Source: Hydrogenovibrio sp. UBA650 (lineage in GTDB: Bacteria > Pseudomonadota > Gammaproteobacteria > Thiomicrospirales > Thiomicrospiraceae). Taken from it: a stretch of 26,068 nucleotides of DNA. Of the stretch, positions 9,320 through 17,068 are shown one piece after another (within the stretch, counting starts at the first letter, position 1; each line of letters starts with the position of its first letter). The notes under the pieces are model-generated. The model ran no database searches and was not told the DNA's origin. It saw only the letters and a program-made list of their open reading frames with translations. The stretch is from contig DBOI01000127.1 in NCBI GenBank assembly GCA_002299245.1, positions 1 to 26,068 on the forward strand, read 5' to 3'. A program made the position numbers and the translations under genes.

Positions 9320-9487
9320 ATGGTTAAACAACAGACTGACACTGAAGGCAAAAAGTCACAAACAGCCATCAACTTCCCAAAAGATAAGGAGCATTGCGAT
9401 CAGCCGGCTTATCTGTTCTGGAAACTTCAAAGCCGACTCACAAAGTTAAACAACCGCCTTACAAATAAAAAACAAAAAGCAACCTAG
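9320..9487 (+). CDS. Small hypothetical protein (55 aa)
   Basis: An open frame of 55 codons plus TAG fills the gap between the transglycosylase stop and the acyltransferase start. The protein is very hydrophilic and basic, begins MVKQQTDTEGKK, has one central cysteine and a lysine/asparagine-rich tail, with no signal or membrane segment. No family is recognised. The ribosome site is weak, so it depends on position and an uninterrupted frame alone; it could be a non-coding spacer. Confidence 0.35.
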   Translation: MVKQQTDTEGKKSQTAINFPKDKEHCDQPAYLFWKLQSRLTKLNNRLTNKKQKAT

Positions 9488-9502
9488 TATCTCTGGATTT
9501 GA

Positions 9503-10834
9503 ATGAATATATCTGCACCTTTTTTAGCCGTAAAAAAATGGTTAATGGCACCTTTGATGGTGGCTAAACAGATTCTGGACCAGCCATCCCGAGCTTTTCC
9601 TGTGGTCGACTTTTTAAAGGGCCTGAGTGTATTGATGGTAATTTTGTTTCACATCTTCTTTGCGGTGTTTTTTCTGTTTAAAGACGATAGTGAAAAACTC
9701 AATGGTTTTGTTAACTCGATTCCAGAATGGTTCAGTTTTGTTCTAGGGTTTGATAAAGCGGTTGATATTTTCTTTCTACTCAGTGCTTTCCTGCTGAGTT
9801 ATGCGCTGTTTAAAGTCTGGGACAAAAAGCAGGACATCCATATTCGGCGTTTCTACCTGCATCGTTTTTTTCGGATATACCCGCTATTCCTAGTTGCCTT
9901 GTTAATTTACGGTTTAGGCGATATTGAGAAGCTGCTAACGGAGGGCTGGTATAGCTTACTGTTTATAGAAAACATCTTTAGCAAAGCGATCATTCCGGTG
10001 CAATGGAGTCTCTCGATTGAGATGCAGTTTTATCTGGTACTGCCATTTCTGCTACTGTTTTTGGCAAAGAGCAAACGCCCTATACTCTGGTTGAGCTTGC
10101 TGATTCTGGCATCAATCGGCTCTCGTTTCTACCATGCCTGGCAGGAACCACTAATCTATCAAACTCACTGGTATCAACTATTTAATACTGATGCTGGGGC
10201 GGTCTATATGGACACCATGTACTACCTGATAGAAAACCGTATCACACCTTTGTTACTTGGCGTATTGTGGGCACTGCTATTATGGAAATATCCAAAACCG
10301 TTTATCAAGCTTACTCAAGGCCATCAAATACTCATTTGGCTGTTTGGATTTACCGTGATTTACTGGTCGCTACGGTTTCCGGTTTATCACCAAGACACCA
10401 TTTTTTACCAACAGTTTGATACTAACCTAAATCTGTTTATGGTTGTGGTGCACCGTATTCTATTTAGCTTTGCGGTGCTGGGACTGGTTCTGTTTGCTTA
10501 CTATCGAATATCAACGATAGAAGATGGCATTGCTCGCCTTAAAACACAAATTGTCGAGTGTAAAATCTGGCGCTTGCTCTCAGAAGTCGCCTACCCGATG
10601 TACTTCTTTCACTTCCCTTTTATTGTTATCGCCTGGGTAATGGTGTTAGGCACAACGGATGTTAAACAGATCACTGAAGTGCCACTCTACTTGGTCGCCC
10701 CCACCTTTATTCTGGCGCTATTAATGACGCTCTACTTCTCACTGTGGATGCACCACGCAATTGAAAAAAGGTTTATTAAGATTGGTAAAACGATTGAGAA
10801 GAAGTGGTTTGATCACATAAAGCACGATGCGTAA
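9503..10834 (+). CDS. Membrane acyltransferase, OafA/Acyl_transf_3 family
   Basis: 443 residues with about ten hydrophobic membrane segments. The family hallmarks are present: FPVVDFLKGLSVLMVILFH near the first membrane segment, with the presumed catalytic histidine in LFH; FLLSAFLLSY; and the arginine-rich RRFYLHRFFRIYPLF. Members move acetyl or other acyl groups from the cytoplasm onto sugars of O-antigen, exopolysaccharide or peptidoglycan; the acceptor cannot be read from sequence. There is no SGNH domain at the C-terminus. It converges on the GtrA/GtrB/glycosyltransferase set, so a shared role in decorating surface glycans is possible, though they are separate transcription units. Confidence 0.87.
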   Translation: MNISAPFLAVKKWLMAPLMVAKQILDQPSRAFPVVDFLKGLSVLMVILFHIFFAVFFLFKDDSEKLNGFVNSIPEWFSFVLGFDKAVDIFFLLSAFLLSYALFKVWDKKQDIHIRRFYLHRFFRIYPLFLVALLIYGLGDIEKLLTEGWYSLLFIENIFSKAIIPVQWSLSIEMQFYLVLPFLLLFLAKSKRPILWLSLLILASIGSRFYHAWQEPLIYQTHWYQLFNTDAGAVYMDTMYYLIENRITPLLLGVLWALLLWKYPKPFIKLTQGHQILIWLFGFTVIYWSLRFPVYHQDTIFYQQFDTNLNLFMVVVHRILFSFAVLGLVLFAYYRISTIEDGIARLKTQIVECKIWRLLSEVAYPMYFFHFPFIVIAWVMVLGTTDVKQITEVPLYLVAPTFILALLMTLYFSLWMHHAIEKRFIKIGKTIEKKWFDHIKHDA

Positions 10835-10992
10835 TAAAAATCTGCTTTCAATGAACCATCTAAATTTCAAACATCTTTTTTAGACTTCTCGTTAGCGATA
10901 ATAGCGGTTTTTAAATAATTAAAATTATTAGGTAAAGATGGTTGGTATAACGCTGTGTTTTTTGATGGCGTTAAATACGAGTAATGTTAATT

Positions 10993-11346
10993 CTAAGCTC
11001 TAAAAACCACCAGTTTTGACCACAGAAAACCCAATACCAAACTGATTACTGAAAAACTCACCAAGGTGATCAAAGGGTGAAGTTCAAACAGGTCTGCGGT
11101 GTGTCCGACTATCAAGCTGATCGACGCCATTCCTAGCATAAACAGTAAGTAGCGTCCAAGGTGTAACTTAGCTTCAAAGGTGACTTTTGAATTAACCACG
11201 TAAGAGAAAAGTGAAGCAACTAAGAATCCTGCCAGGTTTGATAAGGCCTGTGAAAATTCAAACCAATAGAGCAGACCAAATATAACCCAATGGACGCCGG
11301 TATTTAGAACACCAATTAAGGCATATAAGCTAAACTGTTTTTTCAA
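10993..11346 (-). CDS. GtrA-family membrane protein (putative lipid-linked sugar flippase)
   Basis: 117 residues with four hydrophobic helices and the GtrA pattern: FSLYALIGVLNTGVHWVIF at the N-terminus, a conserved NSKVTF after helix two, and a C-terminal FLWSKLVVF. GtrA proteins are thought to flip undecaprenyl-phosphate-linked sugars across the inner membrane for three-component glycosylation. It begins with TTG six nt after the GtrB-like stop and is the last gene of a three-gene leftward operon. Function is inferred from family and operon. Confidence 0.85.
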   Translation of the reverse strand: MKKQFSLYALIGVLNTGVHWVIFGLLYWFEFSQALSNLAGFLVASLFSYVVNSKVTFEAKLHLGRYLLFMLGMASISLIVGHTADLFELHPLITLVSFSVISLVLGFLWSKLVVFRA

Positions 11347-11352
11347 AGCTCG

Positions 11353-12360
11353 CTAATACTCTTTCTCGACAATATAGAGAGGACGTCCTTTCGTTTCCAT
11401 ATAGATACGACCAATATATTCACCCAAGACCCCAAGTACGATTAACTGGGTGCTTCCAAAGAACATGACAGCGGTGAAGAGTGAAGCATAACCGGGTAGA
11501 TCGACACCAAAGATAAGAGTTTTTATAACAATCCATGAGCCGTAGAAGATAGAGATAAACCAGGCAAAGATACCTATATAGAGCCAGATTCTAAGCGGTG
11601 CGGTCGAGAAACTGGTAAAGCCTTCCAGTGCAAGATTCCAGAGTTTCCAGGCGTTGAAGCTGGCTTCCCCGGCAGAACGTTCGGCGCGCTCATATTCAAT
11701 GGTTTCAGTTTTAAAGCCAACCCAGGCAAACACGCCTTTCATAAAACGCTGAGTTTCTCCCATCGATTTTATCGCTTCCACACAACGCCTGGAAACCAGT
11801 CTGAAATCACCGACATTTTCAGGAATTTTGGTTTTGGATATGACATTATTGAAGCGATAGAAAAGGTTTGCACTCCAACGCTTCATAAAGGTATCTTTAC
11901 TGCGGTCACCGCGCTTTGCCAAGACCACATCAACCTCTTTTTCCTGCCAGATCTTGACCATTTTCGGAATTAATTCAGGTGGATCTTGTAGGTCGACATC
12001 AATTGGAATAACCGCCCTGCCAGCGCAGATATCAATACCTGCACTCAACGCCGCCTCTTTACCAAAATTTCTCGACAGATTGATGATTCGCATTTGCGGT
12101 ACCGATTGTTTGCATTCAAGTAGGGTTTTCAGGGTTTCATCAGTACTACCATCATTGATAAAAACTAACTCATAACTCATATTGAGTTCATCAAGGATCG
12201 GTTCAACCTCTTTAAGAAAAATAGGAATGGCCTGCTGTTCATTGAAACAGGGAATGATGATTGATAAATCGACAGTGCAATCTGCCTCTGACATCAGGCC
12301 GTCAACAGTCTGCCCCAGAGAATTCGGTAAACTGTTGCTTGCTTCAAGTGGATTATTCAC
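11353..12360 (-). CDS. GtrB-like polyprenyl-phosphate glycosyltransferase (GT2)
   Basis: 335 residues. A GT-A fold domain begins with LSIIIPCFNE (32-41), has FINDGSTDET (67-76) and the metal/sugar-nucleotide motif DVDLQDPP (121-128, holding the DxD). Two C-terminal membrane helices (about 255-285 and 290-320) are typical of GtrB/DPM1-like enzymes that load a sugar from UDP or GDP onto undecaprenyl phosphate on the cytoplasmic face. It has about 30 extra N-terminal residues compared with the usual start of the fold. The GTG start follows a good GAGGA site, 15 nt after the upstream stop. Confidence 0.9.
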   Translation of the reverse strand: MNNPLEASNSLPNSLGQTVDGLMSEADCTVDLSIIIPCFNEQQAIPIFLKEVEPILDELNMSYELVFINDGSTDETLKTLLECKQSVPQMRIINLSRNFGKEAALSAGIDICAGRAVIPIDVDLQDPPELIPKMVKIWQEKEVDVVLAKRGDRSKDTFMKRWSANLFYRFNNVISKTKIPENVGDFRLVSRRCVEAIKSMGETQRFMKGVFAWVGFKTETIEYERAERSAGEASFNAWKLWNLALEGFTSFSTAPLRIWLYIGIFAWFISIFYGSWIVIKTLIFGVDLPGYASLFTAVMFFGSTQLIVLGVLGEYIGRIYMETKGRPLYIVEKEY

Positions 12361-12375
12361 GACATATTCCTCAAC

Positions 12376-13971
12376 TTATTCCTCAATGATCTTAGCGATA
12401 GCAACACCGCGATCAATGAATAAAAACTCAACTTTACTGAACTTTCTCTCTAATTCATATCTTTTACCGAATGCAATTTCACCCGCTTTGGGTTTGCGCA
12501 TAGGGGTAAATTGCTGGGCTTCAATATTAAAGCTTGGCATCTGTATACAGCAGGTAACCACTTTTAGTTTGTTTTCTTTCACAAAGTTAGCGGCAGCCAC
12601 AATCGGTTCTTGTTGCAGGTTCATAGCGTAGGCAATCATTGCATAGTTAAAACTCAATGCAGAGATCAGGCCTGCTAAAAACACCTGAACCATTTTATCC
12701 CACTTCTTAGCAATCAAAACCAGGCCTGTCAAAATTAGCAGGCCTATCCAAATATAGTAAAGCTCAGGCAAGAACAGAGAAGCCTCTTTGAGAGTTTCCT
12801 GGTAGAAGATATCCTTCTGATTAGCAGAGGCTTGTTCCAGACCGAGCGGTAGAGCAATCAATAAGGCAGCGAAACCAATCAGAGCTACTCCCATACCCCA
12901 TTTAGGCGTCTGCTGTTGCAGGTAGTAAGCCATCATTATTAATACCGGAGGCACGCCATACATCAGGTAGTGCGGTAACTTGGTTGCGGCGATGGTAAAG
13001 AAGATCAATACCAATAAAAACCAGACCAGCATCATGCGTTCTATTGAGGCCTGTTTACTGGCTTTGAACCAGGGTACGATCGCCAACACCAAAATAGAGA
13101 CAAAAGGCAGACTTAACAGCAACATATCGATCACATAGTAGAAAACGCCACCGCTGTGAGACTCCATCGCATTCATAAAGCGGCCAACATTGTGGACACC
13201 AAAAAACTCATCCAAAAACTGCTGGCCGTAGAGATAGACTTGCAACAAGTACCAAGGCAAGACTACAACCAGCATTGCCAACCAACCTTTCCAGTGGAGA
13301 ATGGTTTTAAACAGTAGACTCCAGTTCTTTGCTATTAACAGATAAAAGAACAGTGAGCCAGCAACCACTACAAACGCAATTGGCCCCTTGGCGAGAATGC
13401 CGAACCCAGTCCAGACAAAAGCCCACAGCAAAGCTTTTTCATCAGCATCAACCAGATAGTCGTAGGCCTTGTATATACCCAGCGAAATAAACAGAATCAA
13501 CCAGGCATCAGGAATTGCAGCTTTAAATGAGATAATCGAACCGACAGCGAAAATACTGATCCATAGAAAAGACCAGGCAGTATTAATATCGAGATATTTT
13601 TTTACAAATTGATAGCTGACATAGAGCCAGATAAAAAAAGCGATCAACGATGGAAAACGGTAAGCAAAACGCGCTTCACCAAAAATCAACAGGCCTATGG
13701 ATTGTGTCCAATACATGAGAGCGGGTTTGTGAAAAAACGGTTCGCCATTGAGCATGGTCGACAGCCAGGTACCATTGATGAACATCTCTCTGGATACAGC
13801 GGCATAAGCCCCTTCGTCCATATCTATCAGTGGAAACATATAAGACGGAACAACATAGACAATGAACAGAGATCCTATCAACAACAGAATTTGAGCTAGG
13901 CTGAGCTGATTATTTTGCACAGTCAACAGCTGAGTAAAGCTATTAACAAAAGGGTTCTGGCTGTTAGACAC
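12376..13971 (-). CDS. GT-C membrane glycosyltransferase (ArnT/PMT-like, GT39/GT83 type)
   Basis: 531 residues with roughly ten to twelve membrane segments. After the first segment comes the acidic PLIDMDEGAYAAVSREMF motif (D50, D52, E53), then HKPALMYW and a first-loop YRFPS, all typical of ArnT/dolichyl-phosphate-mannose transferase-like enzymes that use polyprenyl-phosphate sugar as donor on the periplasmic face. The acceptor is unknown: lipid A, O-antigen, another glycan or a protein. It is the first gene of the operon with GtrB- and GtrA-like genes, so it is probably the dedicated transferase of that set and not a lipid A aminoarabinose enzyme; no arn genes are nearby. The start is GTG. 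An inverted pair of AGGCCT motifs lies in its 3' half. Confidence 0.85.
   Translation of the reverse strand: MSNSQNPFVNSFTQLLTVQNNQLSLAQILLLIGSLFIVYVVPSYMFPLIDMDEGAYAAVSREMFINGTWLSTMLNGEPFFHKPALMYWTQSIGLLIFGEARFAYRFPSLIAFFIWLYVSYQFVKKYLDINTAWSFLWISIFAVGSIISFKAAIPDAWLILFISLGIYKAYDYLVDADEKALLWAFVWTGFGILAKGPIAFVVVAGSLFFYLLIAKNWSLLFKTILHWKGWLAMLVVVLPWYLLQVYLYGQQFLDEFFGVHNVGRFMNAMESHSGGVFYYVIDMLLLSLPFVSILVLAIVPWFKASKQASIERMMLVWFLLVLIFFTIAATKLPHYLMYGVPPVLIMMAYYLQQQTPKWGMGVALIGFAALLIALPLGLEQASANQKDIFYQETLKEASLFLPELYYIWIGLLILTGLVLIAKKWDKMVQVFLAGLISALSFNYAMIAYAMNLQQEPIVAAANFVKENKLKVVTCCIQMPSFNIEAQQFTPMRKPKAGEIAFGKRYELERKFSKVEFLFIDRGVAIAKIIEE
12721..12746. repeat. Inverted pair of AGGCCTG motifs
   Basis: Two copies of the window-wide motif lie 10 nt apart: CAGGCCTG at 12721-12728 and CAGGCCTA at 12739-12746 (TAGGCCTG on the other strand). 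Each reads inward into an AT-rich stretch. A third CAGGCCTG lies at 12667. The cluster is inside the GT-C glycosyltransferase gene. Confidence 0.6.
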
Positions 13972-14027
13972 TTAATTTCGCTTTTAAAGAATAAATAAAT
14001 TCTGGCTATTATAACGGCTCTGCAATG

Positions 14028-14627
14028 TCATTTTTTTCTGAATGCCATCTGCTGCTGTTGCATGGATTCAAAGGCCTGTAAAAGTGGCTGAAACTTTTCA
14101 GCATCACTTTCCAATCGAGACAGCAGTTCTGCAACGGCTTCCACTGTTGATAGCGAGTTTTGATCTTTCTGTTTGCGCACAATGTATTTGGATTCGGTTT
14201 CAGGTTCAAGTACCACTCTAGACAAATCGGCAAGCTGCTGATTGAGCTGCAGCATTTTAAAAGTCTTACGCCATGTTCCGTCCAAAACTAAAACCTGGTA
14301 ATCCTCAGCGGGGATAGCTTTGAGCTGTTCTGTTCGATGAACTTGTGTCGAGCTATTCTGCTCTTCAGTTGGAGGGTAGAGTAGATAGGTCTGTTTATGA
14401 TTGTTTAGCCACGCTAACAAATCGGAAACTTCTTCAACGCTTTCACTGACCCAGAGTTTGGCTTTTTGCAGTGACAATGCAGCCAATATTGCAGTCCCCT
14501 TAATTTGTTTAGCCTCTGTTGGGTGCTGCAAAATACCAATCTCCACTCGGTTTTCGACAGGGCTAATAAAGTCACAGATACAGACTTTTTCAGGACGGTG
14601 ACATTTTCTACAAACTGCTCTGGCCAT
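14028..14627 (-). CDS. tapT: DTW-domain tRNA-uridine aminocarboxypropyltransferase (TapT-like)
   Basis: 199 residues. The DTW family transfers the 3-amino-3-carboxypropyl group of SAM to uridine in tRNA; E. coli TapT/YfiP makes acp3U47. An N-terminal cysteine set, probably metal-binding (C6, C9, C16, C18), is followed by the core with HPTEAK (35-40), the name-giving motif as DGTW (116-119) and a C-terminal STVEAVAELL helix. The symbol is offered because the cysteine-bearing short form resembles YfiP; TuaA-type relatives exist, so the target position is not certain. Its start is 27 nt from the divergent acetyltransferase. Confidence 0.82.
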   Translation of the reverse strand: MARAVCRKCHRPEKVCICDFISPVENRVEIGILQHPTEAKQIKGTAILAALSLQKAKLWVSESVEEVSDLLAWLNNHKQTYLLYPPTEEQNSSTQVHRTEQLKAIPAEDYQVLVLDGTWRKTFKMLQLNQQLADLSRVVLEPETESKYIVRKQKDQNSLSTVEAVAELLSRLESDAEKFQPLLQAFESMQQQQMAFRKK

Positions 14628-14654
14628 TCGACTTCTATCGATTAAAATGAGTTG

Positions 14655-15110
14655 ATGTCAATTTTATCCCAGAACCTCAAACAAGAGTGCCAGTTTAAAC
14701 AACTGATTGTCGCTGATTTTGCCCGTCTAAATCATTTTTTAAAACAACATAAACAGAGTAAAGCAGGACGAAATGAGCAGGCTTTTATTTTAGAAAGTCA
14801 GCAAAGAATAGTTGCCAGTGCTCGCTTAATTCCATTAGAAGCCAGCAATCAATTTTGGTTAAGGGGGGTGTTTGTAATTGAAGCCTTACGCCGCCAGGGA
14901 TTGGGCAAAAAGCTGCTTGAAGACATGGCAAACAAGCTTGATCCCAAGACAAAAATCTATACATTTCCGCTCTCTCATTTAGACAGATTCTACAGTGATT
15001 TGGGATATCAAAACTGTGATTTGGCAGAACTTCCAGAAGAGCTGAAGTTGCGCTATGAATCAGCGCAACAACAGAATAAACGGTGGTTAAAAATGGTTCT
15101 TGATGTTTAA
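14655..15110 (+). CDS. GNAT-family N-acetyltransferase
   Basis: 151 residues. A compact GNAT fold with the acetyl-CoA pyrophosphate loop RRQGLGKKLL near residues 80-90, after the strand LRGVFV. The final strands contain a FPLSHLDRFYSDLGYQ segment in which the FY..LGY pattern is typical of the family. The substrate cannot be predicted. The ATG at 14655 is preferred over the in-frame TTG just before it. Its stop shares the palindrome TTAA (15107-15110) with the oppositely oriented dsbC stop. Confidence 0.82.
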   Translation: MSILSQNLKQECQFKQLIVADFARLNHFLKQHKQSKAGRNEQAFILESQQRIVASARLIPLEASNQFWLRGVFVIEALRRQGLGKKLLEDMANKLDPKTKIYTFPLSHLDRFYSDLGYQNCDLAELPEELKLRYESAQQQNKRWLKMVLDV

Positions 15111-15859
15111 GATTTGTTAAGCAGTTTAATCAACTCTTTGGCAGGCACATAACCAGGATAGAGATCGCCGTTTTCAAAAATAATATTTGGGGTACCGTTC
15201 ACTTCGAGCATTTGCGCATGCATCATATGTTCTTGAACCGGATTGTCACAGCTCTTAACTTCCGGTGGAATTCCGACCATGGCATCATCCATCATCTTGG
15301 CTTTATCATCGGCACACCAAACAGAGACCATAGTTTGATAGGACTTGGTTAACTGACCTGTTCTTCTGTCTCTAACACCAGAACGTGGATACGCCACATA
15401 ACGAACGCTAATACCGGCTTTATTCAGATCAGGAATCTCACGGTGAAGTTTTTTGCAGTACGGACAATCAATATCGGTAAATACTGTAATCGAGTGCTTT
15501 TCATTTTTTGCAGGATAAACAATCATACCCGACTTATCGACCTTTGCCATCGCCGCTTTACGCACCTTAGCCTGCGCCATCTTGGTTAGATTCTTATCAT
15601 TTTCAAGGTCAAGCATATTGCCGTTGAGCATATATTTACCATCAGCAGACATATACACCACGGTCAGCCCTAACTGAATCTGATAGAGTCCTTTGAGAGA
15701 CGTTGGAGTAATCTCAACCTTACTGACATCACCTTGAACCAGCTGCTTTAGGCGCTCTTTGATTTTGGCCTTATCATCGCCCACAGCAGGCGCGGTTAAC
15801 GCCATACTCATTATCATTGCAGCTAACACTGCGACTAATTTGTTATTTGTTAATTTCAT
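15107..15859 (-). CDS. dsbC: Periplasmic thiol:disulfide isomerase DsbC
   Basis: 250 residues from the chosen ATG; a GTG at 15871 gives four more residues but puts the signal less well. A cleavable signal (about 1-26) leads to the N-terminal dimerisation domain (about 28-85) and a thioredoxin domain whose active site is CPYC (C132, C135), with cis-proline loop NGTPNI and a second cysteine pair in VWCADD and VKSCDN. It corrects wrong disulfides in the periplasm and is kept reduced by DsbD. It follows xerD, as in E. coli xerD-dsbC-recJ, though a 220-nt gap separates them here and recJ is absent; a convergent acetyltransferase takes its place. Confidence 0.95.
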   Translation of the reverse strand: MKLTNNKLVAVLAAMIMSMALTAPAVGDDKAKIKERLKQLVQGDVSKVEITPTSLKGLYQIQLGLTVVYMSADGKYMLNGNMLDLENDKNLTKMAQAKVRKAAMAKVDKSGMIVYPAKNEKHSITVFTDIDCPYCKKLHREIPDLNKAGISVRYVAYPRSGVRDRRTGQLTKSYQTMVSVWCADDKAKMMDDAMVGIPPEVKSCDNPVQEHMMHAQMLEVNGTPNIIFENGDLYPGYVPAKELIKLLNKS

Positions 15860-15971
15860 AGTAAAACCCACTAATTTAAAACTTGGTCATCATACATCAA
15901 GATAAGGGTGAAAACCCTTAATTAAATCTTGAAAAAATAATAGCATCGATAAAAAGTGAATAATGTGGCGA

Positions 15972-16046
15972 AAGCTTTGTTTTTCGAGAACCGTAGCGGA
16001 ATGTACATCTAGTACATGAGCAATGGAAGCGCAGAAAACAAATCTT
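15972..16046. repeat. Large imperfect palindrome between dsbC and xerD
   Basis: An inverted repeat of 75 bp centred at 16009. Outer arms (15972-15984 with 16034-16046) pair over 13 bases with one mismatch; inner arms ATGTAC (16001-16006) and GTACAT (16012-16017) pair perfectly around a 5-nt loop. The two 16-nt stretches between do not pair but look like loose direct copies of each other. No T-run follows on either strand, so it is not a simple terminator. It may be a REP-like or small non-autonomous element, or a leader structure for dsbC. Confidence 0.55.
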
Positions 16047-16079
16047 GCAGACCATTAGTCGCCTTTTTAGCGGTGCTAT

Positions 16080-17003
16080 TTAGCCGCGTGGATGGTGCTG
16101 TTGATGTAACTTATGCAACCGCTCTTTGGCAACATGGGTATAGATCTGTGTAGTTGACAGGTCACTATGCCCCAGCAAAAGTTGTACGGTTCTTAAATCG
16201 GCACCATGGTTAATTAAATGTGTGGCAAAGGCATGACGTAAGGTGTGAGGCGACAAATTTACATGTATGCCCACATCAAAGGCCAAATTCTTAATTCGGT
16301 GCCACAAAGTTTGTCTAGTCATGGGCCTGCCAATTCTGGAGACAAACAAGCTATCTACCCATTTGTTCTTTACTAAAGCAGGCCTGGACTCTTTTATATA
16401 TTTTTCGATCCATTCGATAGCGACTTCACCTATTGGCACAATTCGCTCCTTATTACCCTTACCAGTTACCTGTACTAAACCTGCTGAGAGGTTCACCTGC
16501 TCAAAAGGCAGGGTAACCAGCTCTGAAACGCGCAGACCACTGGCATACATCAACTCAAGAATGGCTCTATCTCGAATGCCCAAAGGCGTATATTCATCAG
16601 GCGAATAGAGCAGTTTTTCAACCTGTTGCTCGGTAATCACCTTTGGAATACTCTTTGGCAACTTTGGCGCCTTAACTAATGCGGTTGGATCAACATCAAA
16701 ATACTCATTGCTGGTGGCCCACTGATAAAAACGCTTTAGAGTAGAAAGTAATCGTGCGTTGCTCTTCTCTTTTCTGCCGTCCTTAGATAAATAGAACAGA
16801 AAATCTTCAATATCTTCCTGAGAAGTTTGATCAGCCTTAGAATTCTTTTGCTCAATAAGCCATTTTTGAAAGAGCTTAAGATCGCGTTTATAGGCAGAAG
16901 TGGTATTGTCACTCAGCCCTTCTGAGAGAGTTAGATAAGTTAGAAACTCATCCATTTTGGGATGCAGGGTTACGATGGTTTTTGAAGGTTTGTTTTTTGA
17001 CAT
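16080..17003 (-). CDS. xerD: Site-specific tyrosine recombinase XerD
   Basis: 307 residues (E. coli 298). Partner of XerC at the dif site, resolving chromosome dimers under FtsK control. N-terminal SAM-like core-binding domain (about 15-100) and C-terminal catalytic domain with all expected residues: R158 (ASGLRVSEL), K182 (GKGNKE), H253 and R256 (HTLRH), H279 (LGHSDLSTTQ) and nucleophile Y288 (IYTHV). XerD is preferred over XerC because of the adjoining dsbC, the classic neighbour, and the LNHGADLR-like C-terminal segment. No mobile-element context surrounds it, so it is the housekeeping copy. Confidence 0.93.
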   Translation of the reverse strand: MSKNKPSKTIVTLHPKMDEFLTYLTLSEGLSDNTTSAYKRDLKLFQKWLIEQKNSKADQTSQEDIEDFLFYLSKDGRKEKSNARLLSTLKRFYQWATSNEYFDVDPTALVKAPKLPKSIPKVITEQQVEKLLYSPDEYTPLGIRDRAILELMYASGLRVSELVTLPFEQVNLSAGLVQVTGKGNKERIVPIGEVAIEWIEKYIKESRPALVKNKWVDSLFVSRIGRPMTRQTLWHRIKNLAFDVGIHVNLSPHTLRHAFATHLINHGADLRTVQLLLGHSDLSTTQIYTHVAKERLHKLHQQHHPRG

Positions 17004-17068
17004 GAACTAAGTATAACCAAGAGAATAATCTGATACCTCTTAAATAAACTTAGCTCATTTATTTAAGC

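Noticed and set aside
10930..10990. Possible terminator hairpin (AACGC with GCGTT) after the acyltransferase gene
   Set aside because: Only a 5-bp stem with a long loop and no proper T-tract after it.
12182..12631. Open frame of 149 codons opposite the gtrB-like and GT-C genes
   Set aside because: Spans the junction of two well-supported genes on the other strand; low-complexity serine-rich translation typical of a shadow frame.
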